From contig NZ_JABEQN010000024.1 of assembly GCF_014174165.1 (NCBI RefSeq), positions 1-64,000 on the forward strand: DNA of 64,000 bases, given 5' to 3'. This document shows, piece after piece, positions 1 to 9,495 of the stretch (its first letter is position 1; each line of letters opens with the position of its first letter). A model generated the notes under the pieces. The model did no database searches, had not been told where the DNA came from, and worked only from the letters and a program-made list of their open reading frames with translations. The position numbers and the translations under genes were made by a program. The stretch is from Gluconacetobacter dulcium (lineage in GTDB: Bacteria > Pseudomonadota > Alphaproteobacteria > Acetobacterales > Acetobacteraceae).

Positions 1-186
1 CGCGGCCCTCAAGCTCCTCTTCCTGGCCTTGAACCGGGCCGAGAAAGAATGGATCATGCCCCCGAGGGAATGGTCCATGGCAAAGGCACAGTTCGCCATT
101 CTCTTCGGTGACCGCTTCGCGCGCGCCACCGTCTGATCAACAATGTGCTCAACGCCTCGCACACGAAATTCCTGACAGTCCCGATG
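1..186 (+). mobile_element. Right end of an IS256-like insertion sequence
   Basis: After the transposase stop at 136 about 50 bases follow, including GAAATTCCTGACAGTCCCG near 162-182, which resembles the terminal repeat of IS256-type elements. The opposite terminal repeat and the target-site duplication are outside the window, so the exact boundary (about 183-190) is inferred. The dispersed hairpin repeat starts a dozen bases further on. Confidence 0.5.
2..136 (+). CDS. IS256-family transposase, C-terminal end (cut by window edge)
   Basis: The left edge reads in frame for 44 codons to a TGA and shows the typical tail of IS256 (mutator-type) transposases: a helix rich in Leu, a Trp followed by an 'MPPREW' block, then 'QFAILFGDRF' just before the stop. 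The family catalyses cut-and-paste or copy-out transposition with a DDE active site, which lies upstream of this window and cannot be inspected. Whether the complete element is intact is therefore unknown. The coding frame and the FGDRF tail are seen directly; the family assignment is by memory of family members. Confidence 0.72.
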   Translation, partial: AALKLLFLALNRAEKEWIMPPREWSMAKAQFAILFGDRFARATV

Positions 187-197
187 GCCCTGAACTG

Positions 198-236
198 ATA
201 GAAGTCTTTTTGCTTCTTTTTCTTCAGAAAAAGAAG
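198..236 (+). repeat. Dispersed hairpin repeat, copy 1
   Basis: A perfect 11-bp inverted repeat (CTTCTTTTTCT at 213-223, AGAAAAAGAAG at 226-236) with a 2-base loop is preceded by ATAGAAGTCTTTTTG. The same arrangement, on the opposite strand, recurs at 9405-9440, including the flanking A/T-rich tail. It may act as a transcription terminator, but the conserved flank suggests a dispersed repeat family rather than a simple terminator. Confidence 0.6.
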
Positions 237-335
237 AGAAACCTGGCTTCATAAGCGCGCTTTATGACCTGATCACGAAAATCACTTGGACGCCGCCTGT
301 GCCCACGCTCACTGTCCGCCGCCGAAAGCGGGGGA

Positions 336-2152
336 GTGAAGACGGCTGTGAGCGCGGAGCGGTGGAACTGGCTGTTCGCGCCTGCGCGGGCCGATCTGGG
401 GTTCGCGGTCCGGACTGCGTGCGCCGCCATCCTGTCGTTGCTGATTGCGATGTGGATGGAACTGGGCAGCCCGCAATGGGCGCCGCTGACCGTCTGGACC
501 GTGGCGACGGCCTCGCGCGGGGAGTCGTTTTCCAAGGCACGGTGGCGTCTGGCCGGGACGGTCGTGGGGTGCGGCGTGGGGGTGGCGCTGATTGCCGCCT
601 TTCCGCAGGAGGCGGGGCTGTTCTTTCTCTGCCTCGCCCTGTGGACCGGGGTGTGCTGCGGGCTGGCCACGGCTTTTGACGGCTACCGGAGCTACGGCTT
701 TCTGGTCGCCAGCTTTACGGCCGCCATCGTGGCCACGGATGGGATCGCCTCGCCTGGCGATGCGTTCTTCATCGCGATGGCGCGGGGGACGTATATCGCG
801 CTCGGTATTCTCTGCGAGGCGGCGCTATTCTCTGCGAGGCGGCGCTGGCCATGCTGTTTTCGCCCGGCATGCGCGAGCGGGCGCGGGGGGCATTGCTGGC
901 GCGGTTGCGCGGCATGTCCGCCATGGCCCGGCAGAGGCTGGAGAACTGGCATGCGGCCGAGCCCGGCCCGGCGACCGAAAGCGCCCTGCTGGCAGATATC
1001 ATGACGGCATCGGCGCGGATCGAATTCGATGTGCTGGAGATGGGGCCGGCGGCCGGGCGGGTGGCCGACCATGCCCGCGCGGCGGTGGCCGACCTGCTGG
1101 CGGCCATGGCGCGGGTCCGCGCGGGGGCGCCCTGGGCCTCCGTGCTGCGGAGGCTGGATGGCGGGGAGCGGCATATCGCGGCCATCGCCGCGCCGCGCCG
1201 CGGGGACCGCTTTCGGTTTCGCAGCCGTTCGGTACGGCAGGCGACGCAGGGGCTGAGGAATGGCGCGCGGGTGGCGGCGGGCGTGCTGGCGGCGTCGGTG
1301 ATCTGGTATGTGACGGCGTGGCCATCGGGGATCGGGTTCATTGCGTATGTCGTGCTGGTCTATGGGCTGCTGGCGACGCGGGAGGTGCCGGTACTGGCTT
1401 CGGCGGCCTTCGCCCGGGGGGCGGTGTGGTGTGCGGTCGTCGCCGCTGTCTATGTGCTGCTGATCGTGCCGATGGTGACGGCGCCGGAAATGCTGGCCTT
1501 CTGCCTGCTGGTGCCGATGGTGGTCGGTGGGCTGGCCGCCCGGACGCCGCGACTGGCGAACCATGCCTTTTCCTTCAACATGTTTCTGCCGGTCCTGATC
1601 GGTCCGTCCAACGCCGGTCGGTATGACGAAAGCGCCTTCCTGAACGGGACGATGGCTTTTCTGGCGGCGGTGTTTTTTGCCGGGGCGATGTTCCGCCTCG
1701 TGCTGCCCTTTCGGCCCGACGAGCATCTGCGGCGCACCATCGGCTGGGCGGAACGGCGGTTGCCCGGCCTGGCGACGGGGCGGAGCGTGCCTTCGGCGCG
1801 CACCTGGCTGATGACGAACGCCGAGAGCATGGTGCGCGCCGTCCGCACCGGGCGGGGTGTGCGTGAGGAACTGCTTTTCGCCTATTTCGCCGCGCATATG
1901 GCCGTCATGGTGCAGGGCCTGTGTGTGATCGAGATTCGCGAGGTCATGGCGGGCGGCGCGCTTCCGGTGCCTGTTGCCCGGCGGCTGGCGGCGTTTCTGC
2001 GCGCCTGGACCCGCAACCCGGCGCGGGCGGCGGCCCTTGTGCCCGCGCTGCTGCGCCGGGCCGAAATGCGGGCTCCGGCCGGGGAAGACCTGGCGGCCGC
2101 GCTCAGGGCCATCATGCTGCATGACCGAAGCGGGGGCGTCAGCGGCCGGTGA
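336..2152 (+). pseudogene. FUSC-family inner-membrane transporter (AaeB-like), frameshifted by a 20-bp tandem duplication
   Basis: Two overlapping frames together encode one FUSC/aromatic-acid-exporter-type protein of about 598 residues. The first half has five hydrophobic segments (start GTG 336, or GTG 348 which has a better-spaced GGGGGAG). The second half carries a cytoplasmic region and a second block of membrane helices, ending at 2152. The break is an exact tandem repeat of 20 bases (806-825 and 826-845). Removing one copy restores the continuous reading GILCEAALAMLF. With the duplication the first frame runs into unrelated sequence and stops at 1004; the second half could only be made from an internal ATG at 851. 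Family members export aromatic acids or similar compounds with a membrane-fusion partner; none is adjacent here. Slippage, recent mutation or an assembly artefact are all possible. Confidence 0.85.
806..845 (+). repeat. Exact 20-bp tandem duplication inside the FUSC gene
   Basis: The unit TATTCTCTGCGAGGCGGCGC occurs twice head to tail (806-825, 826-845). Since 20 is not a multiple of three, it shifts the frame by two bases. Loss of one unit restores the open reading frame. Confidence 0.95.
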
Positions 2153-2154
2153 GG

Positions 2155-2172
2155 GCGCCCTTCGGGCGTTTT
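2155..2172 (+). terminator. Probable terminator after the FUSC gene
   Basis: CGCCC (2156-2160), loop TTC, GGGCG (2164-2168), then TTTT begins 3 bases after the FUSC stop. A short GC stem with a U-run fits a Rho-independent terminator, although the stem is only five pairs. Confidence 0.5.
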
Positions 2173-2386
2173 GCGGGCGCGCCTCGATGCGGGCGCGCGT
2201 GCCGAACGGTCGTCCGTAACCGGGGGGTCGGGTCCTGATTGCGAGTGCGTGGCATCATGACCGGCGGTGGTTGGGATATGCGCGAATTCAGTATCAGTGG
2301 AGCCGGATAAGGACTTGAAGAATATTTCTTCGGTGATATTAGGCAGAAAAATCGCGCTTTTTTTCATTGAAGAAAGACATGTTTCG

Positions 2387-4474
2387 GTGAGTTCTTTATT
2401 CGCCTGCATCCTTCTTGAGCATGACCTTCGGATCGTGCTGGTCGCAGCGTTTCTCTGCGGCGTGGGGGCGTGGGTGACGGCGCGCCTGTTCCGCCGCGCC
2501 ATGCAGACGAACGGGTCGCAGCGGATCGGGTGGTACGTGTTGACCGCCCTGGCGACCGGCGTGGCCATCTGGTGCACGCACTTCATCGCGATGATGGGCT
2601 TCCGGTCGGGGGCGGTCGTGACGTTCGATCCGTTCCTGACCCTGCTGTCGCTGTTCATCTGCATCGTCGGGAGTGTCCTGGGGTTTATCGCCGCGGGCAG
2701 CAAGGCCATCAGATGGCCCTCCGTGGTGGGCGGCGGCCTGCTGGGGTTTTCGATCGCGGCCATGCATTACGTCGGCATGATGGCCTTTCATGTCCAAGGG
2801 CAGGTCCATTGGGATCTGCTCTATGTGGTCGAGTCGGGCATACTTGGTCCCGTTCTGGCCATGGCGGCCCTGTATATGGCGCTGAAGGGCACGGCGCGGG
2901 GCACCAATGCCATGGCCGCTCTGTTCGCCGCCGCCATCCTGTCGGTGCATTTTCTGGGCATGACGGCCTTTCATGTCGTTTCGGGCGGCGAGAGCGTGGT
3001 GTCCGTTCATTCCGAAGCCCTGAGAACCATGACCATGGCGGTGATCGGCATGAGCCTGATCATCCTGGTGATGGGTATGGTCAGCTACCTGATCGACGAC
3101 AGCACGCGGGCCGAGACCGTCGAACGATTGCGGCGCATGGCGTTGAACGATGCGCTGACCGGTCTGCCGAACCGGGCGCATTTCAATGATCGGCTGGATT
3201 TTGAAATCGCGCTGGCGGCGCAGCGCGGGGGCCGGCTGGCCCTGATCGGCATTGATCTGGATCGTTTCAAGGACATCAACGATCTGCGTGGGCATTCGGT
3301 TGGCGATGAGGTGCTGCGCGTGCTTGGCCAGCGCATGAAGGCCATGCAGCAGGTGGAGCAGGGCCGGTTTATCGCCCGGACCGGCGGAGACGAATTCACG
3401 GCGCTGTACCGTATCGGCATTTCCGGCGATGTCACCGGGTTTGTCTCCCGGATTGAACAGGCCCTTTCGGACCCGATCGCGTTTGAAAATCTTGAAATCA
3501 CGCCCGGGGGCAGCCTGGGGGTTGCGATCTTTCCCGATGATGCCGTCGACAGGGAAAATCTGGTCAATTGCGCGGATCTGGCGATGTATCGCGCCAAATC
3601 GAACCCGTTGCAGCGGATTTGTTTCTACGAAGCCGGCATGGACGAACGGATTCGCGAACGTCGTGCGCTGGCCGCGGATCTGCGCGATGCGATCAGCCAT
3701 AACCAGCTTACGCTGCATTATCAGGTCCAGACGATCGTCTCCACCGGCCGCATTCGCGGCTACGAGGCCCTGCTGCGCTGGAATCATCCCAGATTGGGCC
3801 AGATTCCCCCCAGTGAGTTTATTCCGCTGGCCGAGGAGAGCGGGCTGATCCTGTCGATCGGGGAATGGGTGCTGTACACGGCGTGCCGCGAAGCCGTGAC
3901 GTGGGAGCCGCCTTATACGATCGCCGTCAATCTCTCCGCCGTGCAGTTCATCAACGCCGATCTGCCGGAGATTGTTCGGAAAGTTCTGGCCGAGACGGGG
4001 CTGGCCCCCGAACGGCTGGAACTGGAACTGACGGAATCGACTATTTTCGCCGACCGCGAGCGGTCGCTGGATCTGTTGCGCCAGATCCGGGCGTTGAAGG
4101 TGAGCATTGCGCTGGATGATTTCGGCACGGGCTATTCGTCGCTGGATACCCTGCGATCGTTCACCTTCGACCGGATCAAGATCGACCGGTCCTTCTTCAG
4201 CGCCTCGGAGGCGACGACCCAGACGACGGCCATCATCCGGGCCGTCCTGGCGTTGGGAAAGAGCTTCGGCATTCCGGTGATGGCGGAAGGCATCGAAACC
4301 TACGACCAGCTTTCGATGCTGAATGTCGAAGGTTGCGAGGAAGCGCAGGGATTTCTCCTCGGACATCCCGTCACGGTGGATGACATCATCCGCAAGGGGC
4401 AGATCGCGCGGCTGAATGGTGGCCCGGATGGCGCAGGTGCGGTGGATATGAGGCGGGCGGAGAGCGGGGCATGA
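2387..4474 (+). CDS. MHYT-GGDEF-EAL membrane protein, cyclic di-GMP turnover
   Basis: N-terminal membrane sensor of MHYT type: three H-F/Y-x-G/A-M motifs (CTHFIAMMGF, MHYVGMMAF, VHFLGMTAF) within about seven helices, thought in the family to bind a metal such as copper and sense a gas or redox signal. Then a GGDEF diguanylate cyclase domain with an intact GGDEF motif near residue 332 and no RxxD inhibitory site, and an EAL phosphodiesterase domain (EALLRW near 460, ELTES, DDFGTGYSS, IKIDRSF, MAEGIET, QGF), all residues expected for activity. The open frame extends to a GTG at 2267, but I prefer GTG 2387: the upstream stretch is AT-rich, AAGAAAG lies about 8 bases before it, and family proteins begin close to the 'EHD' of the first helix. 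It overlaps the next gene by ATGA. Net synthase or hydrolase activity cannot be told from sequence. Confidence 0.88.
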   Translation: MSSLFACILLEHDLRIVLVAAFLCGVGAWVTARLFRRAMQTNGSQRIGWYVLTALATGVAIWCTHFIAMMGFRSGAVVTFDPFLTLLSLFICIVGSVLGFIAAGSKAIRWPSVVGGGLLGFSIAAMHYVGMMAFHVQGQVHWDLLYVVESGILGPVLAMAALYMALKGTARGTNAMAALFAAAILSVHFLGMTAFHVVSGGESVVSVHSEALRTMTMAVIGMSLIILVMGMVSYLIDDSTRAETVERLRRMALNDALTGLPNRAHFNDRLDFEIALAAQRGGRLALIGIDLDRFKDINDLRGHSVGDEVLRVLGQRMKAMQQVEQGRFIARTGGDEFTALYRIGISGDVTGFVSRIEQALSDPIAFENLEITPGGSLGVAIFPDDAVDRENLVNCADLAMYRAKSNPLQRICFYEAGMDERIRERRALAADLRDAISHNQLTLHYQVQTIVSTGRIRGYEALLRWNHPRLGQIPPSEFIPLAEESGLILSIGEWVLYTACREAVTWEPPYTIAVNLSAVQFINADLPEIVRKVLAETGLAPERLELELTESTIFADRERSLDLLRQIRALKVSIALDDFGTGYSSLDTLRSFTFDRIKIDRSFFSASEATTQTTAIIRAVLALGKSFGIPVMAEGIETYDQLSMLNVEGCEEAQGFLLGHPVTVDDIIRKGQIARLNGGPDGAGAVDMRRAESGA

Positions 4475-6774
4475 AGACTCTCAACTGGCCTTTCGGCCGC
4501 GAAGGCTGGTTTGGCACCGGCGAGGCCGAAAGCTCTGAACTGGCGGTGGCCCGGTACTATCGCTGCGCCCAGACCCTGCCGATCATGCATGTCATCCTGA
4601 TTGCCAATGCGTGGCTGCTTGGCGCCTTGTTCGTTCGACAGGCACCCGGCTGGCTTTCGCTCCTGTGCCCCGCATTGTGCACCGTGTTCTGCGTCGTGAG
4701 GATGCGGGCCTGGCTACGGGCCAGAAAGGCCGATCCGACGCTCGACCAGGTTCTGGCGGCGCTGGCCAATACCAGCCGTCTTTCGGTCGGGTTGATCATC
4801 CTCCAGGCAGGATGGGTGTTCGCCCTGTATTCCTACGGTGACGCGGCGACACGGTCCTTTCTCTTCTTCTTTGTCGCCACCACCACGCTGGCCGTCATAT
4901 ACTGCCTTGCGCATCTGCGGGGCGCGGCGATCCGGCTCGCGATCATCGCCAACGTGACGCTGTTCATTCTCTGCCTGGTCAGCGGGACAGCGATCCATCT
5001 GGCGGCAACCATGAGCCTGCTTGTCGATTCGATCGGTGGCCTTGTCGTGCTGACCAGCACCTATCGCGATTTTTCAAAGACCGTGAATGCGCGGGCGGAG
5101 GAGCAGCGGCGGGCGAAGGAACAGGAACTGCTGCTGCGGATGATCGACAACATGCCCGTGGCGGTGATGACGGTCGAGCCGCAGACCTATATCATCAACT
5201 ATGCCAACCAGATGTCCAAAGTGCTGATCCGCAGCATCGAACATCTGTTGCCGATCCGCGCCGATGACCTGATCGGCACCTCCATCGACGTGTTCCACCG
5301 TTCGCCGGCCCATCAGCGCGGGATTCTCGCGGACCCGAACAACCTGCCGCACAATGCGCGCATCCGTCTGGGCGACGAGGTTCTGGACCTCAAGATTTCC
5401 GCCATCACCGCCATGGACGGTCATTATATGGCGCCCATGCTGACCTGGGCGCTGGTGACCAAGGAAGTGGAGGCGGAAAATCGCATCCGCCATCTGGCGC
5501 ATTACGATGCGCTGACCGAATTGCCCAACCGGGTCACGTTCCGCAGGGAACTCGAGGATCGTCTGGCCACGCCCGGCAATCGGGTGGGCTTGCTCTACAT
5601 CGACCTGGATGGCTTCAAGCTGGTCAACGACACGCGCGGGCACCAGATCGGCGATGCCCTGCTTCAGCAGGTGGCGGCCAGGCTGAAAATGGTCTGCAAT
5701 GGTCCTGCCGTCACGCTGACCCGTCTCGGGGGGGACGAGTTTGCCGTGCTGCTGCCCCATGATTCCCGCCAGCAGGCGCTTTTGCTGGCCGACCTGATCG
5801 TTACGGCGCTCGGCGCGCCCTTCGATCTGGATTACGATCGGACGATCCGGATCGGGGCCTCGGTCGGCATTGCTCTGGCGCCGGAACATGGCGGGGAACC
5901 CGATATCCTGCTGTCGCGCGCCGACATGGCGCTGTATGCCGCCAAGGAAGCCGGGAGGGGGACCGCCAGGCTGTTCTCGCCCGATCTTGAGAAGCAGGTG
6001 CAGGAGCGCGTGCGCCTGGAAGAGGAACTGCGATCGGCCCTGGCGAGCGGGGATGGGGTGTTCGTGTTCTACCAACCGATCATCGATCTTCCGTCCGGGC
6101 GTGTGACGTCGCGCGAGGCCCTGGCGCGCTGGCATCATCCTGAGCAGGGCTGGGTTTCTCCCGGCCGGTTCGTGCCGGTGGCCGAGCAGTGCGGTCTGAT
6201 CGACCAGTTGGGCGCGTTCATCCTGGACCGGGCCTGCCGGAGTGCCGCGCAATGGGCGGACGAGGCGCATGTGGCCGTCAACGTGTCTGCCATGCAGTTG
6301 GGCAAGGGAACTCTGGTCGATCTCGTATCGGCGACTCTTGCCGCTTCGGGCCTGCCGGCGGAGCGGCTGGAGATCGAGGTGACCGAGACGGCGCTGCTGG
6401 GCGACGAGCATCGCGGCATCCAGGAGCTGCTGTCGCTGCGTGAGATGGGCGTGCGGATTTCGCTGGACGATTTCGGGACCGGCTATTCGTCGCTGGCCCA
6501 TCTGCGGACATTCGCGTTCGACAAGATCAAGATCGATGGCTCCTTCGTGAGGGATGCGCTGGAACGCCCGGAATGCGCCGCCGTGGTACGGGCCATTGCC
6601 GATCTGGGCCAGCGCCTGGGGGTGCGGATCGTCGCCGAAGGGGTCGAGACCGAGGACCAGCTTGCGCTGGTGCGCGCGGAAGGATGCCGGGAAGTGCAGG
6701 GCTATCTTTACGGACGGCCGGCTCCGGGAGAGGCGGATGCGTTGTTGATCGCCGGGCTCGACAGTCGGCGGTGA
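4471..6774 (+). CDS. Membrane GGDEF-EAL protein with PAS-like region, cyclic di-GMP turnover
   Basis: About six hydrophobic segments in the first 190 residues, a linker rich in Glu/Arg that looks coiled, and a PAS-like region (about 215-335, starting LLRMIDNMPVAVMTVEP). Then GGDEF (motif GGDEF intact near residue 420, no RxxD I-site) and EAL (EALARW near 549, VNVSAMQ, EVTETALL, DDFGTGYSS, IKIDGSF, VAEGVET, QGYLYGRP). The start ATG overlaps the stop of the preceding GGDEF-EAL gene (ATGA), so the two are translationally coupled and presumably co-regulated. A pair of dual-domain enzymes in one operon with different sensory ends suggests that two inputs feed one cyclic di-GMP output, in acetic acid bacteria often cellulose or motility; that last point is inference. 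It is convergent with the LysR gene 13 bases downstream. Confidence 0.88.
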   Translation: MKTLNWPFGREGWFGTGEAESSELAVARYYRCAQTLPIMHVILIANAWLLGALFVRQAPGWLSLLCPALCTVFCVVRMRAWLRARKADPTLDQVLAALANTSRLSVGLIILQAGWVFALYSYGDAATRSFLFFFVATTTLAVIYCLAHLRGAAIRLAIIANVTLFILCLVSGTAIHLAATMSLLVDSIGGLVVLTSTYRDFSKTVNARAEEQRRAKEQELLLRMIDNMPVAVMTVEPQTYIINYANQMSKVLIRSIEHLLPIRADDLIGTSIDVFHRSPAHQRGILADPNNLPHNARIRLGDEVLDLKISAITAMDGHYMAPMLTWALVTKEVEAENRIRHLAHYDALTELPNRVTFRRELEDRLATPGNRVGLLYIDLDGFKLVNDTRGHQIGDALLQQVAARLKMVCNGPAVTLTRLGGDEFAVLLPHDSRQQALLLADLIVTALGAPFDLDYDRTIRIGASVGIALAPEHGGEPDILLSRADMALYAAKEAGRGTARLFSPDLEKQVQERVRLEEELRSALASGDGVFVFYQPIIDLPSGRVTSREALARWHHPEQGWVSPGRFVPVAEQCGLIDQLGAFILDRACRSAAQWADEAHVAVNVSAMQLGKGTLVDLVSATLAASGLPAERLEIEVTETALLGDEHRGIQELLSLREMGVRISLDDFGTGYSSLAHLRTFAFDKIKIDGSFVRDALERPECAAVVRAIADLGQRLGVRIVAEGVETEDQLALVRAEGCREVQGYLYGRPAPGEADALLIAGLDSRR

Positions 6775-6787
6775 ACGGTGAGAAACG

Positions 6788-7717
6788 CTATTCCTGCTGG
6801 GTGGGGTGGCGCGCCCACGGTGGCAGCGCGAAGGCCTCGACGAAATAATCCAGCAAGGCGTTGACGCGCGCCGGGCGCAGCGGGCTGGGAGGCGTGACCA
6901 GATAGAGCGCGATCGGCGGGGCCTGCCAGTCCGGCAGGATGATTTCCAGGCGTCCGGCCTGGAGGCTGTCCCAGATCATGAATTCGGGAAACAGGCCGAA
7001 GCCCAGTCCGGCCTCGAGCGCCGGCAGGAACCCTTCCGCATTGTTCGCGCGCAGGCGCGAGGCCTGAGAGAGCACGTAATCCTTGCCGGAAGGCGCATGG
7101 TGCAGTCGCATCGTCCCCGGTGCCGAGGTGTTGGTGTAGACGAAGCTCTTGTACGCTTCCAGATCGCGCGGATGGGTGGGGCGGCCGGTTACATCCAGCC
7201 AGGCCGGGGTGGCGACCAGCAGGAGCCTGACCGCGCAGAGCCGGCGGGCTCGCAGCGATGAATCCGCCAGCGAGGAGATCCGCAGCGCGATGTCGTAGCC
7301 CTCGGCCACCAGATCGACGATCGAATCGCTGAAATCGAGCGTAAGGTCGATATCGGGGTAGCGGTGCAGGAAGGCGGGCAGGATCGGTGAGATATGCTTG
7401 ACGCCGAACGTCATGGGGGCGGCGATGCGGATCAGGCCCGAGGGTTTCAGCGTGCCGTCCCTGGCCCCCGCCTCGGCGGCCTCGGCTTCGGCGATGATCC
7501 GGCTGGCATGGCCCAGGGCGTGGCGGCCCATCTCGGTGAGGGATAATTGCCGCGAATTGCGGTTGAACAAGCTGGCGCCCAGGGCCTGCTCCAGCCGGGA
7601 GACGGCCTTCGAGACGGTTGGCTTGGAGAGCTGGATATCCTCGGCCGCGCGTGCGAACGAGCCCCATTCGGCCACTTTCGCGAAAATCGCCCAGGCTTCG
7701 AAATCGGGCAATCGCAT
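6788..7717 (-). CDS. LysR-family transcriptional regulator
   Basis: 309 residues, the usual LysR length. The winged helix-turn-helix lies at about 4-62 (FAKVAEWGSFARAAEDIQLS, then TVSKAVSRLEQALG and LFNRNSRQLSLTEMG), followed by the two-lobed effector domain (KPSGLIRIAAPMTFG onward). It is read away from a pirin gene across about 196 bases, a frequent arrangement in which the LysR protein controls its divergent neighbour. The effector is unknown. The C-terminus faces the GGDEF-EAL gene. Confidence 0.9.
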   Translation of the reverse strand: MRLPDFEAWAIFAKVAEWGSFARAAEDIQLSKPTVSKAVSRLEQALGASLFNRNSRQLSLTEMGRHALGHASRIIAEAEAAEAGARDGTLKPSGLIRIAAPMTFGVKHISPILPAFLHRYPDIDLTLDFSDSIVDLVAEGYDIALRISSLADSSLRARRLCAVRLLLVATPAWLDVTGRPTHPRDLEAYKSFVYTNTSAPGTMRLHHAPSGKDYVLSQASRLRANNAEGFLPALEAGLGFGLFPEFMIWDSLQAGRLEIILPDWQAPPIALYLVTPPSPLRPARVNALLDYFVEAFALPPWARHPTQQE

Positions 7718-7913
7718 GCGGAGTAGCCTCTTTTGAAACGGTCAGGTCGGACTCTTTCCATATATTTTCCGGGAGGGACCGTCCAGATGCCGGGCTGATG
7801 GCGCTGGGGCGTGGAAATTCCGGAAACGAAGGGTTTCGCTTCCTGCCGTATCGCCGGGCGTCGGCGGAGGCGTAGGGTCCGTCCAGACATTCAACGCATT
7901 GGAGGCGATCACG

Positions 7914-8621
7914 ATGATCGACGTTCGGCCGTTCGCGGAGCTAGGTCATGCTGACCATGGCTGGCTCGATGCGAAACATCATTTTTCCTTCGCGGATTAT
8001 TACGATCCGCGCCGGATGCACTGGGGTGCGTTGCGCGTATGGAACGATGATGCCATCGCGCCGGGAACCGGGTTCGGCACCCATCCGCACCGCGACATGG
8101 AAATCATCACCTATGTGCGCCAAGGGGCCATTACGCATCGGGATAATCTGGGCAATTCGGGGCGCACCGAGGCGGGCGACGTGCAGGTGATGTCGGCCGG
8201 GACCGGCATCATGCACAGCGAGTATAACCGCGAGCCCGGCACGACGCGCATCTTCCAGATATGGATCATGCCCGATCGTACGGGGCATGCGCCATCGTGG
8301 GGCACGCGGAGCTTTCCCCGGGGCGAGCGTGGCGGCGGATTCGTGGCGCTGGCCTCGGGTTACGATGCCGACGCGGGAGGCGATGCCTTGCCGATCCATG
8401 CCGATGCGCGGGTTCTGGGCGCGACCCTGAAGAAGGGGGAAAGCGCGGAATACCGGCTGGGCGTGGAACGGATGGGTTATCTCGTCCCCGCCAAGGGCAG
8501 CGTGGAGATCGAGGGAAAGACCGTGGGCACACGGGACGGCGCGGCGATTTCGGAGACCGACACGCTGGTCGTGCGCGCGCTCGACGATGCCGAGATCGTG
8601 CTGGTGGATGTTGCGGCCTGA
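7914..8621 (+). CDS. Pirin-family bicupin protein
   Basis: 235 residues from ATG 7914, which has GGAG at 7901-7904 as ribosome site; the frame is open from a TTG at 7899 but that would bury the ribosome site. The N-terminal cupin carries the pirin metal ligands: HPHRD and, about 40 residues on, GIMHSE. This short YhaK-like form often has quercetin 2,3-dioxygenase activity in vitro, but the physiological substrate is usually unknown. Divergent from a LysR regulator, so probably induced by the same signal. Confidence 0.9.
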   Translation: MIDVRPFAELGHADHGWLDAKHHFSFADYYDPRRMHWGALRVWNDDAIAPGTGFGTHPHRDMEIITYVRQGAITHRDNLGNSGRTEAGDVQVMSAGTGIMHSEYNREPGTTRIFQIWIMPDRTGHAPSWGTRSFPRGERGGGFVALASGYDADAGGDALPIHADARVLGATLKKGESAEYRLGVERMGYLVPAKGSVEIEGKTVGTRDGAAISETDTLVVRALDDAEIVLVDVAA

Positions 8622-8629
8622 GCCTGTTC

Positions 8630-8655
8630 CGCCCCCGCCCTGAACGGCGGGGGCG
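8630..8655 (+). terminator. GC-rich hairpin between pirin gene and ung
   Basis: Perfect 10-bp stem CGCCCCCGCC/GGCGGGGGCG with loop CTGAAC, beginning 9 bases after the pirin stop. There is no U-run, so termination is inferred from the stem alone. Confidence 0.4.
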
Positions 8656-8701
8656 GGCGGTGCGGCTTGATTTTTGCGGCGTGGCGTCGCTTGATGCCGT
8701 C

Positions 8702-9397
8702 ATGACGATCAGACTGGATGAGAGCTGGAAGACGGCTCTGGCCCCCGAATTCGACGCGCCCTACATGCAGGCGCTGAAGGCATTCCTTCAGGCGGAGAAG
8801 GCACGGGGCAAGGTGATCTTCCCCAAGGGAGCGGAATATTTCCGGGCGCTGGACCTGACCCCGCTGAACGACGTCAAGGTCGTGATTCTGGGCCAGGACC
8901 CGTATCATGGGGATGGGCAGGCCCATGGGTTGTGCTTCAGCGTGCGGCCCGGCGTGCGCATTCCACCGTCTCTGGTCAATATCTACAAGGAACTCCAGAG
9001 CGATCTGGGGATTCCGCCTGCCCGTCATGGCTATCTGGAATCCTGGGCGAAGCAGGGCGTGCTGCTGCTGAACTCTGTGCTGACGGTGGAACGCGGCAAT
9101 GCGGCCTCGCACCAGAAGCAGGGGTGGGAGCAGTTTACCGACGCCGTGATCGCCCGCGTCAATGAACAGCGCACGCCGGCTGTCTTCATGCTGTGGGGCG
9201 CGTATGCCCAGCGAAAGGCGGCCTTTGTCGACCAGTCGCGGCATCTGGTGCTGAAGGCGGCGCATCCGTCACCGCTCTCGGCGCATAATGGCTTCTTCGG
9301 GTGCCGTCATTTTTCCAAGGCCAATGAATTTCTGGTCAGCCATGGGGTGACGCCGATCGATTGGCGGCTGCCGGTGGAGCCGCCGAAGGATGTTTGA
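8702..9397 (+). CDS. ung: Uracil-DNA glycosylase
   Basis: 231 residues, typical for family 1 UDG, which removes uracil from DNA at the first step of base-excision repair. The water-activating motif GQDPYHG lies near residue 63 and the C-terminal HPSPLSAH loop near 190, both intact; [10 protein letters not shown] is the conserved uracil-recognition strand. ATG 8702 is chosen because the protein then begins at the normal distance from QDPYHG; the frame is open further upstream with no better start. It stands alone and is followed by a hairpin repeat. Confidence 0.96.
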   Translation: MTIRLDESWKTALAPEFDAPYMQALKAFLQAEKARGKVIFPKGAEYFRALDLTPLNDVKVVILGQDPYHGDGQAHGLCFSVRPGVRIPPSLVNIYKELQSDLGIPPARHGYLESWAKQGVLLLNSVLTVERGNAASHQKQGWEQFTDAVIARVNEQRTPAVFMLWGAYAQRKAAFVDQSRHLVLKAAHPSPLSAHNGFFGCRHFSKANEFLVSHGVTPIDWRLPVEPPKDV

Positions 9398-9404
9398 AGG
9401 GGGC

Positions 9405-9440
9405 GTTCTTTTTTGAAAAAAAGAACCAGAAAACTTTTAT
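9405..9440 (-). repeat. Dispersed hairpin repeat, copy 2
   Basis: GTTCTTTTTT (9405-9414) and AAAAAAGAAC (9417-9426) form a perfect 10-bp stem, followed by CAGAAAACTTTTAT. On the minus strand this reads ATAAAAGTTTTCTGGTTCTT and continues into the stem, matching the layout of copy 1 at 198-236. Lying just after ung, with convergent preA beyond, it could also serve as a terminator. Confidence 0.6.
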
Positions 9441-9495
9441 TTTCTCTGGAGTTTTTTTAGGGCGTGCGAGGTCCCCGAATGAATGGTCGTCTTTT

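Noticed and set aside
851-2152. Independent 433-residue gene starting at ATG 851
   Set aside because: It is the second half of the FUSC protein; the duplication at 806-845 explains the split better than a separate gene, though translation from 851 cannot be excluded.
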